Below are positions 21,354 through 33,053 of a stretch of 35,750 nucleotides of DNA, piece by piece. The DNA lies in assembly GCF_000003605.2 (NCBI RefSeq), contig NW_003107587.1, positions 346,522-382,271 of the forward strand, read 5' to 3'. The stretch's first letter is position 1, and every line of letters starts with the position of its first letter. The notes beneath the pieces were generated by a model, which was not told the DNA's origin, made no database searches, and saw only the letters and a list, made by a program, of their open reading frames with translations. The DNA is from Saccoglossus kowalevskii (Eukaryota > Hemichordata > Enteropneusta > Harrimaniidae). A program made the position numbers and the translations under genes.

Positions 21354-21360
21354 TTTTTTT
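21354..21360 (+). terminator. Pol III oligo-T terminator of tRNA-Val
   Basis: An uninterrupted T run starts 13 bases after the discriminator base of tRNA-Val(CAC), which is the usual position and form of a pol III terminator. Confidence 0.85.
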
Positions 21361-22933
21361 AGTCAACCCCGATTAACACATCACAAATCCAGAGACACAG
21401 TCAGCAGGTTTACCAGCACGTTTACATTTTTTTTTAGTTTCGAATGTGTCGTACATACGGATAATTAGAGAATGTGTTGCTATGATTGTGAGTTTTCAAC
21501 TTATGTGTGCTATTTTAACAAAATACATAACCGGTTGTTAAAGTCGGTTGATAGGGTGGTATCATTTATATTTCAAAAAAGATGTTAAGCTAGATGATTT
21601 AACTTTGTTTTCACTGATTTATTGTAAGCGATCATGAACCTATGAAACATGAATCATAATTTTAGTTGTATGTTATTAGTACTGTATTTTGTGAGGAATT
21701 GGTCAAATATATTATACGGTATAAACAAATTGATAAATAAAATAAAACAAAACAAAAAATATTCATGAATTAACAAACAATAACAATACAAAAATAAGCC
21801 TAAACCGACATCGGATTTTACTTGAATTGAGATCGAGAAAAATCACACGAAATGGAAAGTGATATAAAAAAACTGTAAATTGCATTCTCCTACATTTTTG
21901 GAGCTTTTTCTTAAAAGGTCATAATGTTGTTTGGATTGATGTTTCCTTTAATTACTAAAACTTACTTCACAAAGTGATAAGATCTGAGGATCTATGTCCT
22001 ACCACTGGTGCCCTATCGGATCTAATTCAGAATTCGTACTGATATCGGTAAGCTCAAGTAAAAAGATGCTTTGGCGAAATTTGAAAGAAAAACTAATCCA
22101 GTCTTCCAAACTGGTATTTTTTATAAATTAAATTAAATTTGAATTTTCTTTCCACTAATTTAGTTTTATACGTGCGAGATTATTGGTGCTTTCATCCCAT
22201 GTCTATTATCATATACACTAGATACCAGCCGACACCCCCGCAAGCTAGGCGTGGCAGTATATTACAGAAGGTGCGACTTGTCGCCCGAATCACCTGTTTT
22301 GCGCATGGGCATAAGACAATTGCATTTTCCACTTTGTGCCGCACAGTTCCAATCGTTATTTAAAACTCGGACACATAATATAGATGAATATTCATTGTTT
22401 GTACTCAAACACCAGTAATTTTGATATGATGAGCGTTCTGTCTGTGTTCAAATGAATTCTAAATTACCTTTCTAAATTGCTACAACAATTGAATTTTATA
22501 TTTTAGTTTTATTGCCTCCAACGAGCAAATGCCTGTCACAGTCTAAAATACTATAAAACGATTTATTTTTACCTATATTAGCTATTTTGATGTTTTGGGA
22601 AATTAAACTGGGTTCTATGTGCAACTTGTCGCCCAAATCACTTGTTTTGTGCACGTGTATTTGACGCGTACGCTCACATTCAACGTACCCCCTTGTAATT
22701 TAGCCCCGGCGCTGATGACAAATTTTCCGTACCCGAAAAAAATTTAATGACAGCCATAACGCAATATGCTGGTATATGTAAATCAAAATATGTTAGGAAT
22801 ATTTATCATTACTATTATTAGTCTCATTGTTGGTAATGTAGTACAAACGTTCATTTGAGTACCTCAAAAAGTAAGTTCAGCCAGCGCGAAAAAACTTACA
22901 AGATTTTGTCCGCTTCGCTACCCAACAGCCAGA
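21361..22933. other. Intergenic sequence with a 37-bp direct repeat pair
   Basis: No gene recognised. Two diverged copies of GTGCRACTTGTCGCCC... are at 22271-22307 and 22619-22655. Confidence 0.5.
22271..22655 (+). repeat. Pair of 37-bp direct repeats
   Basis: The copies at 22271-22307 and 22619-22655 differ only by transitions. Three of these are CpG changed to CpA or TpG, as expected from methyl-C deamination. The flanks are unrelated. Confidence 0.7.
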
Positions 22934-23022
22934 CCAATCAGAGAGCAGCTTGTTTGTTGACTGTGTTTTCTCGACGAATCAAGCGCTGTCTTGCATATAC
23001 GCTTTGACCTAGCTGGGTGAGT
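22934..23022 (+). promoter_or_regulatory. Possible promoter and first exon end
   Basis: An NF-Y-type CCAAT box in good context (AGACCAATCAGA, CCAAT at 22934-22938) lies about 80 bp upstream of a consensus donor (AGCTGG then GTGAGT from 23017). The arrangement suggests a short non-coding first exon of a plus-strand transcript. No acceptor partner was identified. Confidence 0.3.
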
Positions 23023-25080
23023 ACTGTGATTATGTTTCGCTCCATTATCTCTCTCTTGTAGTTCCTAACCCAGGTGTTATGGATGTATTATAATGTTTGT
23101 TATTGTTACCGTGACCACTTTTACGTTACAAGGTGTGTTACACATTATATGTTAGAAATACTAGTATACCGTCCACAATTACATTACGTCATAATTAATT
23201 CACAATCACGTGACAGAATCGGGTCGTGTGTACGTGATCATGGGTTAATGATAACGTGATAATATTTTATCGCCTTTGATCTATTTTTGGAGGATAATAC
23301 ATCATGTTTGAGTTGGTTTACCAATCTATGGACCCGTAAATAGTAAAAGATGGTATCTGCAAGTCAACATATGTTTGGTATATTTTCAATTTAGTTACTA
23401 GTACTTTATGCGTAAAACATTTGCAACAATCTTCCCACCCCAGATTAACGCCGAAAAGTAGCACAGGAAGATATTACACATACTGCCACACTATCCACGG
23501 GCAATCCCTGCTTCTCGAGAACTGAAAAACCAGTACACTATTTACAGTGACTGCGGGATAAGCAAACGTATTATGTCCAGTCCACATCTTGTACGTTGAC
23601 ACCATCTCGTCGCGTATCGCGAGATTTGTTCCAGAGCAACTGAGGCTCTGGCCTTCTTTCCCGGTGTATTATACAGATGGGCACATCCTCGCAAACGTGA
23701 CAACACCACATCATATAAGATAACACGGCACATTGATTTTCATATCACGATGCGTGTATAAAAATACATTGTTTTTTTTTTACACACGAGAACCGAAATC
23801 GACGGCGCTATCTAACGCCACCGCTTTTAACGAGTTTCCAGGGTGGTATAATTCCAATTCTTAGCATATATGCGCCTCAGTACCATGCTCTATTATGCAA
23901 AATTTGAGTTCGCCTGGTACTCCCTTATATGAAAGAAACAAATACATAATGGCATTGCCGTCATATTTGATAGCGTTACCGATGAAACTTACATATTTAA
24001 CATATTACATTCTACATTCAGTGTCACCTTTTCATAAATAATATTATAACGACAATCATTATTAAGTGTGGTACAATTATTGACACATATAATGCAATAT
24101 ACTAGTAAGGTGTCTATTTTTAAAATAATTAATGATGTCTTTGTGTATATTTATAGTCCTCTGATATAATATGCTAGTACCTGTAAAGTACTTTGTATTT
24201 CATTAATTGCCTCATTGTGGCAGCGTTCACTCGAGTACCCCAAAAAGGTGTGAATGCGATCAGTATGTGTATTATACACATCGCCAGAAAGACGATAACG
24301 CTGATTACAAATTATTTTGTATATCATAATTTTCATGTTTCTTGTGATAAATATTATAATTCACGTGTTAAGTGTTTTCATTTATGTATATATCGCTTGC
24401 CTGTACTGTATTACTTCTACTCAGGTTATTGGCATGACTTATTGTTTCAGAGGGCAATCTTAAGTGAGTAAGGAAGGTTCATATCGAACTATGAATACTG
24501 TGGGCTCGTATTCATTGCACTCTTTTTTTTTTCGAGCCCTATTTTTAACTCTGTGGTAGGGAGTGGACTTCTCTGCAATGGCGAGGAGGTTGTCGAGATT
24601 GATAGTTCGATTTCACATAAGTATTGTAATTTATGTAGGTTAGATTGCCGGTAATTATATTAAATACTGATAGTAAAAAAGTCGTCGTATAAGAAAAAGA
24701 AGAAACACACGTGTTTTTGTATATGCACATACTTTTGGCGACAATCGATCAAAGGGAGGTTTTGAGGTTTGAAGGCATGGGTGATATACATAAAAATAGG
24801 TATGCCCAAGAACGGCTTGCCGGCGTCTGTAAAAATAACTACAATGAAATGATAATTTAACAAAATACTCATAGATGTCTCTATCACACTTATACATCCA
24901 AGGCTTCTACGTGAAATGCCTGATTAAAGGTGCAGTACAACACACTGTTCTTACTTTCAATGTAATAACAACTAACTACATATACAAGATGAATAATACA
25001 ACGATTGCCCATTCTGTCATGACACCTGTGTGTAACGATGAAGATATACTCGTATAGAACAAAAGATTCATGAACATTCA
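23023..25080. other. Intergenic sequence
   Basis: No secure gene. A G+C-richer segment at 23542-23740 carries competing minus-strand frames and two adjacent hairpins. The rest is AT-rich and its open frames look random. Confidence 0.45.
23542..23733 (-). CDS. Ambiguous small ORF, 63 aa
   Basis: ATG-started 63-codon frame containing GKKARASVALEQISRY. A second minus-strand frame through the same DNA begins after an acceptor-like TTTGCGAG and ends in DVDWT-stop, so either could be a last exon. No family was recognised, and the two hairpins in the same segment could mean it is not coding. Confidence 0.15.
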   Translation of the reverse strand: MCRVILYDVVLSRLRGCAHLYNTPGKKARASVALEQISRYATRWCQRTRCGLDIIRLLIPQSL

Positions 25081-25095
25081 CCACCTGGGGGCGTT
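25081..25095 (+). promoter_or_regulatory. CTCF-like site
   Basis: CCACCTGGGGGCGTT matches the conserved bilaterian CTCF core CCASYAGRKGGCGC at most positions. It is one of several such sites in the right half of the window. Confidence 0.35.
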
Positions 25096-25533
25096 GTTTA
25101 GTAGCCACCTACAAACCTTGACCTCAACTTTGGGGTGAGATTAGCGCCAACATTGAATACTAGTATATGATTGTTATAATGTAATATTGTGGAGTTATTA
25201 TAGTGTTATTGTTTCATTATTTAATCGTTTCCATTATTTTATCATTACCTTGTAATTATTATTTTAATAATGTTGCATTTTTATTTTGTTTGAATTATTT
25301 ATTATATTTTTTTTGTAATTATTAGAACATTGTTGTATCATATTATTATTTTATTTTATTCATATTATATTATCATAATAAATAAATAAATAAAAACTTC
25401 TACTAGCATCATAAAAATGAACATCACATTGAGACCATCCGTTTGATGAAATTATATATTTATTTTCTTTTGATCATTTTATGTAACTTTCAACACACCG
25501 GTAATAAGATTTTGAAGTTAAAAAATATAAACA
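25096..25533. other. Very AT-rich non-coding sequence
   Basis: No gene seen. 25190-25400 is almost entirely A/T with T-rich tracts and an (AATA)n tail at about 25377-25395. Confidence 0.55.
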
Positions 25534-25536
25534 TAG

Positions 25537-25794
25537 GTGTATAACCTGTCACAAAAGAAAAAAGCGCCTGGTGGGAGCGACAGTGTTCACGTGGACCTGG
25601 CCGCGGACAACATCAAAAAAGCTTGCAATTTCTTGAAAAGCAAAAGTGATATTTTGCAAAGATTAGTTGAATGTCAAGTAACACAATTTCGTAGGGTCGT
25701 GACACTCATTGATCACAGTCTCAAGCGACACGGTTTTGCCGATGTCGACCTCGCTAGTCACATAGAGCAATCCGTTAGTACTTTCCATGCATAG
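25537..25794 (+). CDS. Possible last coding exon, unassigned
   Basis: An 85-codon frame ending in TAG with G+C well above its AT-rich flanks. There is no ATG anywhere in it, so if real it must be spliced. An AG directly before the frame (25535-25536) is a candidate acceptor, though with a poor pyrimidine tract. The product would be largely helical (DNIKKACNFLKSKSDILQRL, then VVTLIDHSLKRHGF). Spacing of hydrophobic residues suggests a short coiled-coil subunit. No family recognised. Confidence 0.33.
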   Translation: MYNLSQKKKAPGGSDSVHVDLAADNIKKACNFLKSKSDILQRLVECQVTQFRRVVTLIDHSLKRHGFADVDLASHIEQSVSTFHA

Positions 25795-25929
25795 AGCTAG
25801 CACTCAAAGCAACATATAAACACAGAAACCATAACAGCGCCACCAAGCATGTCATGCACAATTGCTGTCTATTTTTTCACGAACAAACTAATACGACATA
25901 TACATTTAATAATTTCAAGGGCGGTGGTC

Positions 25930-25950
25930 GTCGCACCTCGCATGTGCGAC
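25930..25950 (+). other. 7-bp stem hairpin
   Basis: GTCGCAC and GTGCGAC pair exactly around a 7-base loop in a CpG-rich segment just upstream of a strong donor (26029). It could be a 5' UTR structure or a palindromic binding site. Confidence 0.35.
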
Positions 25951-26028
25951 ACTTGTGTTGATAAACATTAACTTCCCACAATTCAATGCGCCCTTCTACT
26001 TGAAATCACGAGCACGAGTTTAGACCAG

Positions 26029-26034
26029 GTGAGT
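26029..26034 (+). other. Orphan consensus splice donor
   Basis: GACCAG is followed by GTGAGT, near consensus, at the end of a CpG-rich segment (25920-26028). It could close a non-coding first exon. No transcript partner is known. Confidence 0.25.
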
Positions 26035-26752
26035 TTAGACCTTAGCGCGACGTGCGTGACCCTTTCGATACCTTTGTTAACGTCTCAGTTTCCACTCGTT
26101 GTTCTGCGCAACAATCAAAGTCGTCATCTTTGTTTATATGAGACCCATATCTCGCGCAAGCGTTGCGCGATGACCTCCACCCTTTCACTTTCGTGTTTTT
26201 GTTTCAAAGTCAATTACACGTTTAACGCATATGTCCTAACATATAGGTGTATAACCGTGCAGATGTAATAGAGAACATAAAAGCTTACAAAATGAACCAA
26301 ATATGTTAGGGCGTATTTACATATGTTTTGCATATCTGAATTCTTACTTATGCGAGCATTTGCCTTAATTGCGGCGCATTACGCCCCTTGTTGTAGTTTA
26401 TGTAAAGTAGTTATCTCAATATAATCCCAAATTTGGTGCCGTGGTCGCCAGTTCGAATCACACATGCAAAACGTTCTTTATATATAGTATTATTATACAT
26501 CTGTCACCGTAACACCTTAAGTTACAGCGTGCCGGTATTTTACCAGTTATTTTCATCCTACCATATTATGACACGCGAACTTCAAATTACGCGCGTAAGC
26601 GTCCTCTAATAATAAAAAAATAATAAAAGCTGCCACCAGGGTTTGACCGGTCTTCACACAAAGAAGTTCGCTAATTCTGTTCTAAACTTTTTGGATTTCG
26701 GCATTCCCATGATGTATCCTCGGAAGGAAAAGATGTACATGTATAATAATAA
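26035..26752. other. Intergenic sequence
   Basis: No gene seen. A tRNA box-B-like AGTTCGAATC at 26450-26459 has no box A at a workable distance. Confidence 0.45.
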
Positions 26753-26879
26753 GGTTATTACGAGGATACTCAAAGTATGCACTCAGACAGTACGCCGTTG
26801 CATTGACCTCAACTGCGCGTCGGTCGATACTCCCACTGTAATGTCTTCGTGTATACTTTGAGGTATCCTCGTAATAACC
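26753..26879. mobile_element. 127-bp terminal-inverted-repeat element
   Basis: The left arm GGTTATTACGAGGATACTCA is the complement of the right arm, which ends TATCCTCGTAATAACC, over about 30 bp with one indel and one or two substitutions. The flanks ACATGTATAATAAT and ACATGGTATAACAAT are similar and may be a diverged target duplication. No coding capacity. Confidence 0.7.
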
Positions 26880-27670
26880 ACATGGTATAACAATTACCCT
26901 CCTAGGTATTATTTCTTGGTTTGATGCCAGTGTAGTTGCGCCAGTTTATCGTGTCTGTATGGTACTATTCACGTTTATAAGTGATAGCGGAGAGTTCATT
27001 TGAATAAAGACAGAAATGTGCTATGCGTATTAGTCACATGGAAACTATCTTATCACGGTCTACATTCTGTATTGTGTTCCTGGTTCTGTCTGACTGAAAT
27101 CGTAAATCAACGTTCGAGAGGAAGTTTGTTCGTTTGAGTTATCAGCCATGCATGGATGATACCATAGCGCCACCTACGATGGAAATTATGAATTATTTTG
27201 TGAATGTCAACATGCATTACTTTCTTTGAATTAAAATTGAAAAATATGAGGGCGTACTTCGATACAATGCGCAATTTCCATCGACATTCACTTTACATTA
27301 TGCTTTATGCGAAAATAGTCATTATGCCAAAGTACTGAATTTTTTAATAACAGTAATCACTATCCCACGTCATCATACGCTATTGATAAATATATACTAA
27401 TCACTCGCAGACAAAAAAACACGTACGACATTGACATTACGTCATCACGATCGTCATTTGTCAGAATTCATAAATTGACAGCTGGGTTGTGTCGTGACAA
27501 ACATCGAAAAGCTACACAAACTCAAAACAGTCGGATAAAGGAACGTTATAAACTGTTATCGAGGCCAATGAACGAATATTATAGACCATAGATCGTATAG
27601 ATCATAATGATTTTGGCATTGAATTAATGACGGTGAATTATAATTATTATATCAGAGCTACATTATGTAA
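26880..27670. other. Intergenic sequence
   Basis: No gene seen. A CTCF-like site (reverse, core TAGGTGGCGCT) is at about 27166-27182. Confidence 0.45.
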
Positions 27671-27676
27671 TGTTAC

Positions 27677-27821
27677 CTCGGCTGACTGCTTGTGTGAGTA
27701 AACATCGAATAAAGTGGGACGATCGGTAACGAACGAATGTGTGTATTTCTTGTGGACGAAACCGGCACCTCCACGTGTAAGTATCATCCGCAGTTCGCCG
27801 GAGTCCCCTTTCTTCGACGCC
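27677..27821 (-). CDS. Possible internal exon, unassigned
   Basis: On the minus strand, TTGTGAACAG (acceptor) and GAG-GTAACA (weak donor) bound 145 nt that read as 48 codons with a 1-nt phase, starting ASKKGDSGELRMILTRGG and ending FDVYSHKQSAE. Base composition and codon choice are G+C-richer than the flanks. A competing frame is open too. I recognise no family. On the plus strand a GTAAGTAT lies inside it, so a plus-strand exon is also possible. Confidence 0.27.
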
Positions 27822-28244
27822 CTGTTCACAACACGTGACACACATATTATTACGTAGAACGACACTTGTAGTTAAAAAAAAATTGTCAGGCTACACCGTC
27901 TTGTGCAGCCCGCAAATGTACACCAAGCTACGGCAGTTTTTTTGGTTATTGAAGCACTATTTGGCATTGATCGAATACATTAAATGACTCATTGAACAAA
28001 ACATACATGACTTCTTGACTGTAACTAAATACTATAACTGACTGTCTGAATAGTCAATATTCCAACTGTGGATTGAGAATAACCTTTCGGGTACAATAAT
28101 AAAAAAATAACAACTTGGTGTAACCTATGCGAAAACTACCCGTAGTTTCGTTCTGTGTCAAAGTAGGTTCTGAACCACAAGGCATGTACCCATAATTGTA
28201 CCGTCTCTCTCAGGCTGTTATCGGGCTGTTAGCAAGTGTAACTC
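27822..28244. other. Intergenic sequence
   Basis: No gene seen. Confidence 0.5.
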
Positions 28245-28373
<129 letters not shown>

Positions 28374-31074
28374 TTACACATATCATATATCTCGTTAGAT
28401 GCAAGTTACATACTACAAAGCATTTTTGGTTCTTGACATTTAATTACATAGTTGACCTTGCTTTGAATACGTAGTATATATCGGATTACATCATTACCTG
28501 TTCTTCGATTCAACGGTTACAATTAAAAAGAAGATTTGAATGTAAACTAATGTGAACTTCGCTGTAAAATAACAAAGTTGTGTTTCATGTGTTCAACTTT
28601 TTCTTATTTCCAGTCGACTATCAATGCTATATAAAATTGTTTTGTTCAATGACGGAATGATGGTATAGTATAGAGCGTTGTCGAAACGATTAGATAATCA
28701 GATTTTTCAATTTTACAATAACCGAGTTACGGTCAACATAATTTTGAATTCAATAGTCAAAATAAGGAAAGTGTTTTTTAAATAGGACGAGGCTACTATA
28801 TTCCCGTTTTTCAAGATTGTATTATTATTTATTCCGCAACTAAAAATGATTTGAAATCATACATGACAGCGCGTGAAAGCAGACATTCTGCTTGTAGATT
28901 ACTAGTGTCACGTGATATACACTGATAAGTATGATTAGAATGAATAATGATATAGCTATTAGAGAAAGTAAAACTGATAAATTACATAACCGAGAAAATA
29001 CATTGAAAATGCTTTCAGAATCACAATGGAATTATAATTTATAGAATAATGAATCATTTTGTTTAAATACATTTAGTAAATTATACACATGGAAGAAACA
29101 TACAATGATTACTTTGCAATAATAATTATTTTATATCGCGATTCGAATTTTACGTGAATACTGTACATTTCAAATCATTACTGAGTCGATTTCATAGATT
29201 AATACCCCCGCGTGTAGTTGAGTTTAATCAGCGACCTTATGTTAATAAATTGATATGTTTTTATTTCGTGTGTCATAAGAATGTACGGTTTTATAGTTGA
29301 TGGAGATAAATCGGCTACTCTGCAAATTATTCTTAGATCTTAACAAAAATTGGTTAACTGTAATTTATAAGTATTAAACTGTGAGACTTTTTTTCAATTC
29401 ACTTGATAAATATCTCGAACAGCACGTTTTTGTAACTGTTTTATTTTGTGTAATTGATGTTAATATGATGAATTACCTCAAGCTTAAATAGAATAATTGA
29501 GATATAGTATAATAATGGCACTATCAATCATTTTCGAACAGTTGGTGACAAGATGTATGCAGTTTACGCAAAAATATGCTTTTGCTGTATTCTTTTGTAG
29601 ATACACATGATTGAAAATTTAACCAATGTTTTGTAACGGATTTGTTATTCATACCCAATGATGACACAGTATAAAATATTTTTAGAAAGAAACCAGAAAG
29701 CATATAGTGCTGGGGATAATGCGCATATGTGATGCTGAGGTATTTTAAAGCAATATAAACAGAAAATTTAATTTAAAAATATAACTAATATTCTCTTTTT
29801 TTTAACGTAGTAGCTACTTAAACTAACGATAACATATAGTGCAATGTAGCGGGACATTATATGTACATTCTCATTAACCTTCGATAGTTGCGTCATTGCG
29901 TAAAAATCAATAAAACGTAAACCCATCCTAAACTTATTCTATTTAATACCATCATGTGTTTCTGCGTTACACGTGACACTATTTTATATTCGATTAGGTC
30001 TCTGGTTTCGAATTTCAAACTATTTGATCGATATACTCTGTAATTTGAACCGAATCATGAATATACAACACATTTACATATCCACCATCATAATAATAAT
30101 AATTTTGAAAAGATCAATTGCTAAACAGTACCTTCCAGAGAATAAAACAATGAGTACGGCTTTTCAATATCGTATGACTTTGCAAAATAATTCACTCATT
30201 GCTTGAGAATTCCTTTTTTTCTATAAGAACTTAAAATTGTATTACTTTCTCTTCATGTATCCATAATCGATAAACTGCGATTCCCATTAATCGCAATCAA
30301 TAATATGCTGACATGCATTAATGTGAGATGCGACAAGTTCCATGTTATGCAAATATATTTATTGTACCAAAGATGCACACTCATTCTAATGCCCACGTGT
30401 TGCTGCACTGTTGCTATGTGATCAATTTGAAAGCTATATACGAAAAGCACCACCAGTAAAATGCCATGCCAATCAAACAACTTCAATTTCGCGTGATTCA
30501 ATTAAAATGTCTACGAATTTTGCGAGTCGGAAAACGCTGCGAATATTTCGTAGCTGTGTACATTTTATGTAAGGTCTTTTTATGTGCTTTTTCAAATTGC
30601 CATCCCCACAAATGCCTTTGCATCGTACAAGGTGGATACTAGCGAGACAGGTGAAGGCGAAAATACAAAGAAGAAAAGCTGATACATGTGTTGTCTTGAC
30701 CGAGATTTTAAAAGACATACCAATATCGTTAAACGAATATTATTGTTCGACGGCGAAAGCCATTCATTTTTTTTCATCCCATATAATAATATAGTGACAA
30801 TGAAGCGACAGCGCACCTTACTTTAAAAAGTAGTAGCGATGGATCTCCGGGACCCTAACCACTTATCAAATTGCAAACAGATGCGAAAATTGTATTCATT
30901 TTGCAAACCCACTAAAAATTGCACATTTTATTAAAATTTACGGGCTTGCTCGTGCCCTGAACTATCAATTTGCATATTAACATAGTGAAGTATAGTGCTT
31001 ACTTGCATTTAGTGAAACAAACTGTCAACAAGCGACCTGTAAGTGTGCCATGTCAATCAGAAAACACGACTTGG
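28374..31074. other. Gene-poor AT-rich intergenic sequence
   Basis: No gene recognised over 2.7 kb. Open frames at 29973 (plus), 30253 (minus) and 30473-30816 lack family features. Three CACGTG E-boxes occur here (28909, 29970, 30394). Confidence 0.5.
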
Positions 31075-31292
31075 TAAACCTAAACACATTTCCTAAACGT
31101 AGTTTAGACAACGTTTGAAAAATGGTTTCAAACACCAAACTAAGCCTAAACCTAAACACATGTCCTAAACGTAGTTTAGACAACTTTTGAAAAATGGTTT
31201 GCAAACACCAAACTAAGCCTAAACCTAAACACATTTCCTAAACGTAGTTTAGACAGCGTTTGAAAAATGGTTTGCAAACACCAAACTAAGCC
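31075..31292 (+). repeat. 72-73-bp tandem repeat, three copies
   Basis: Three copies with high identity each carry CTAAACGTAGTTTAG (perfect 6-bp dyad) and TGAAAAATGGTTTGCAAACA (palindromic GTTTGCAAAC, in the second and third copies). They are offset by 72 and 73 bp. The first copy is slightly truncated. Copies differ by single bases. Confidence 0.95.
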
Positions 31293-31891
31293 AAATTACC
31301 CATTTTCTTTATACGGGAGAAAGAGAGAACAGTTTTTGGATTCGGTGAAAATAATAATTATTCCTTTTAAATTAGTTTTAAAAAGTGACATACTTTTTTA
31401 TGCATATTTCTTTTCTAATTCATGAGAACTTGGGTAGCAAGAAACCAGACTTGTGTTGATGAACCTAACAACAAAGAAATGCTAACGACATAACTAACGA
31501 CATTATAGATCACTTTACTAGTAGTTGAAAAATATAACTTGATTAAAGTGCCACCTGGGGCCGTTAAATACAGCGTGTGTGAAATATACATTGTTTGTTT
31601 ACTCGAAATTCGAACCTGAGGACTGCGCCACTATAATGAGAATACATGGCGAGCAACAGATCTTGACAGTATGACCACGTGGGACACTTTCGTTAAACCA
31701 GATGGGCGGTTATTTTAAAACTTTTTAAACACATACAACATACCACTTTCCCAGAAGTAGCGAGTCTGGGGTGAAAAAATACGACTGCTTTGTCATGGCG
31801 GGAAAAACAAACATAATAAGTTTGCTGATATTCGATAGAAGGGAATTTTATGTTTGTGACGTCGGTTGGACGTTACATCTCATATTCGGAA
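31293..31891. other. Intergenic sequence
   Basis: No gene seen. A CTCF-like site (reverse, core AGGTGGCAC) is at 31548-31562, and a box-B-like GGTTCGAAT on the minus strand is at 31608-31616. Confidence 0.45.
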
Positions 31892-32066
31892 TGCGCGCGC
31901 ATGCAAAATGGCGCATCTTCGACTTCCGTGAACAGGATCTATGAAAATAAAGGACAGTACCTACTGCTACCCGCTAATTGCAAGTTGAAAATTCAATATC
32001 GTTTGACTCTGGAAACCGACATGTTGTTGTCAATAGCCACGTTCTGACAATTCTAATTAGGTGAGT
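31892..32066 (+). promoter_or_regulatory. Possible CpG promoter with first exon and donor
   Basis: An NRF1-like TGCGCGCGCATGC (31892-31904) abuts a YY1-like AAAATGGCG (31905-31913), a pair typical of TATA-less animal promoters. A strong donor (AATTAG then GTGAGT from 32061) follows about 150 bp downstream. A 65-codon ATG frame (31850-32047) runs through it but stops 13 bases before the donor, so a non-coding leader exon is more likely. No downstream exon was identified. Confidence 0.35.
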
Positions 32067-33018
32067 TATTAATAAAAAGTAAATCTGACTAAACATACAA
32101 CCTACAATTTAATTGATTTTGATTGGAAACTAGTGCGAAATCGACACATTCGACTGATTACATGGATAAATTGCACTATGCCAATTTGGTTAGGTGATCT
32201 CATTAATATGCATAAATGCGATTCTGCACGAACTGCTATAGCTATAAGCATACAATCAAATTTTTATGAAAACTTTGATGAAACGGTGTCCGATGCGCAT
32301 ATCCAGTGTACATGCATTAATTGTTAACAGTATTCTGTTTATTTGCTATAGTGTTTTTACTGAAAATATGAAATTCTGAATAATACAAGAAATATCATGT
32401 GATTTTATATGAAACATAAAAGAAACCACATTCCCGGAAAAAGACATCACCCGTGTTACGCTTGAAGCTGTTATGCCAACTGCAATATCATGTAACATAG
32501 GCTGAAATGATTTCCGAACTGACTTCAATGTGATCTGCTAAAACTTGTACTTTAACGGAAATAACTATTTGGTATGTGACCACGTAAGACGCAATAATCA
32601 TCCGAAGAAAGATCCCGGATGTTGCCACACCCGTCCCATTTGATCGAACACAAGCTATATGTCACTGCGCATTCTATGTTCGACGGCGTAAGGCCATGAT
32701 CACGACTGTTTATTCGTAATGAGAACCACTGTAGCCCGGTATGGACATATTAAAGCCGATTTAATGAGAAAAAAACAAACTGGGACATCGTGACATACAC
32801 AGCGCAGTTCATTTCATATCCACCAAACGACGTACAAGCACGTGATCACGAAGCGGTTGATTAGTTGATGACATTTCCCATCATGACCGCTTTCTATGCC
32901 TTAATTAACTCGTAAGCTGTCATTAATTTTCAAGCGTTTTAATAATTAACTGGCCTGAAATATTGCAATTTTAAGTATTTTTAAGCATGAAAACGTTACG
33001 CAATGACTTTTGACGAAG
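32067..33018. other. Intergenic sequence
   Basis: No gene seen. Confidence 0.5.
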
Positions 33019-33053
33019 CACAGTCCCACAACAACCGGTGTTGAGGGACTGTG
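33019..33053. other. 35-nt hairpin, 15-bp stem
   Basis: CACAGTCCCACAACA pairs with TGTTGAGGGACTGTG around a 5-base loop with a single A-A mismatch. It has no flanking direct repeat of transposon type. It could be an RNA structure or a dyad binding site. Confidence 0.6.

Noticed and set aside
24145-25108. Several 60-92-codon frames on both strands
   Set aside because: They are AT-rich, overlap each other on opposite strands, are Tyr/Ile/Phe/Cys-rich and lack splice or family support.
26450-26459. Box-B-like AGTTCGAATC suggesting a tRNA or SINE
   Set aside because: There is no cloverleaf and no box A within the required distance. At most it is a tRNA-derived fragment.
31608-31616. Minus-strand GGTTCGAAT with a nearby box-A-like word
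   Set aside because: The two boxes are only about ten bases apart and no tRNA fold is possible. It could be a truncated tRNA relic.
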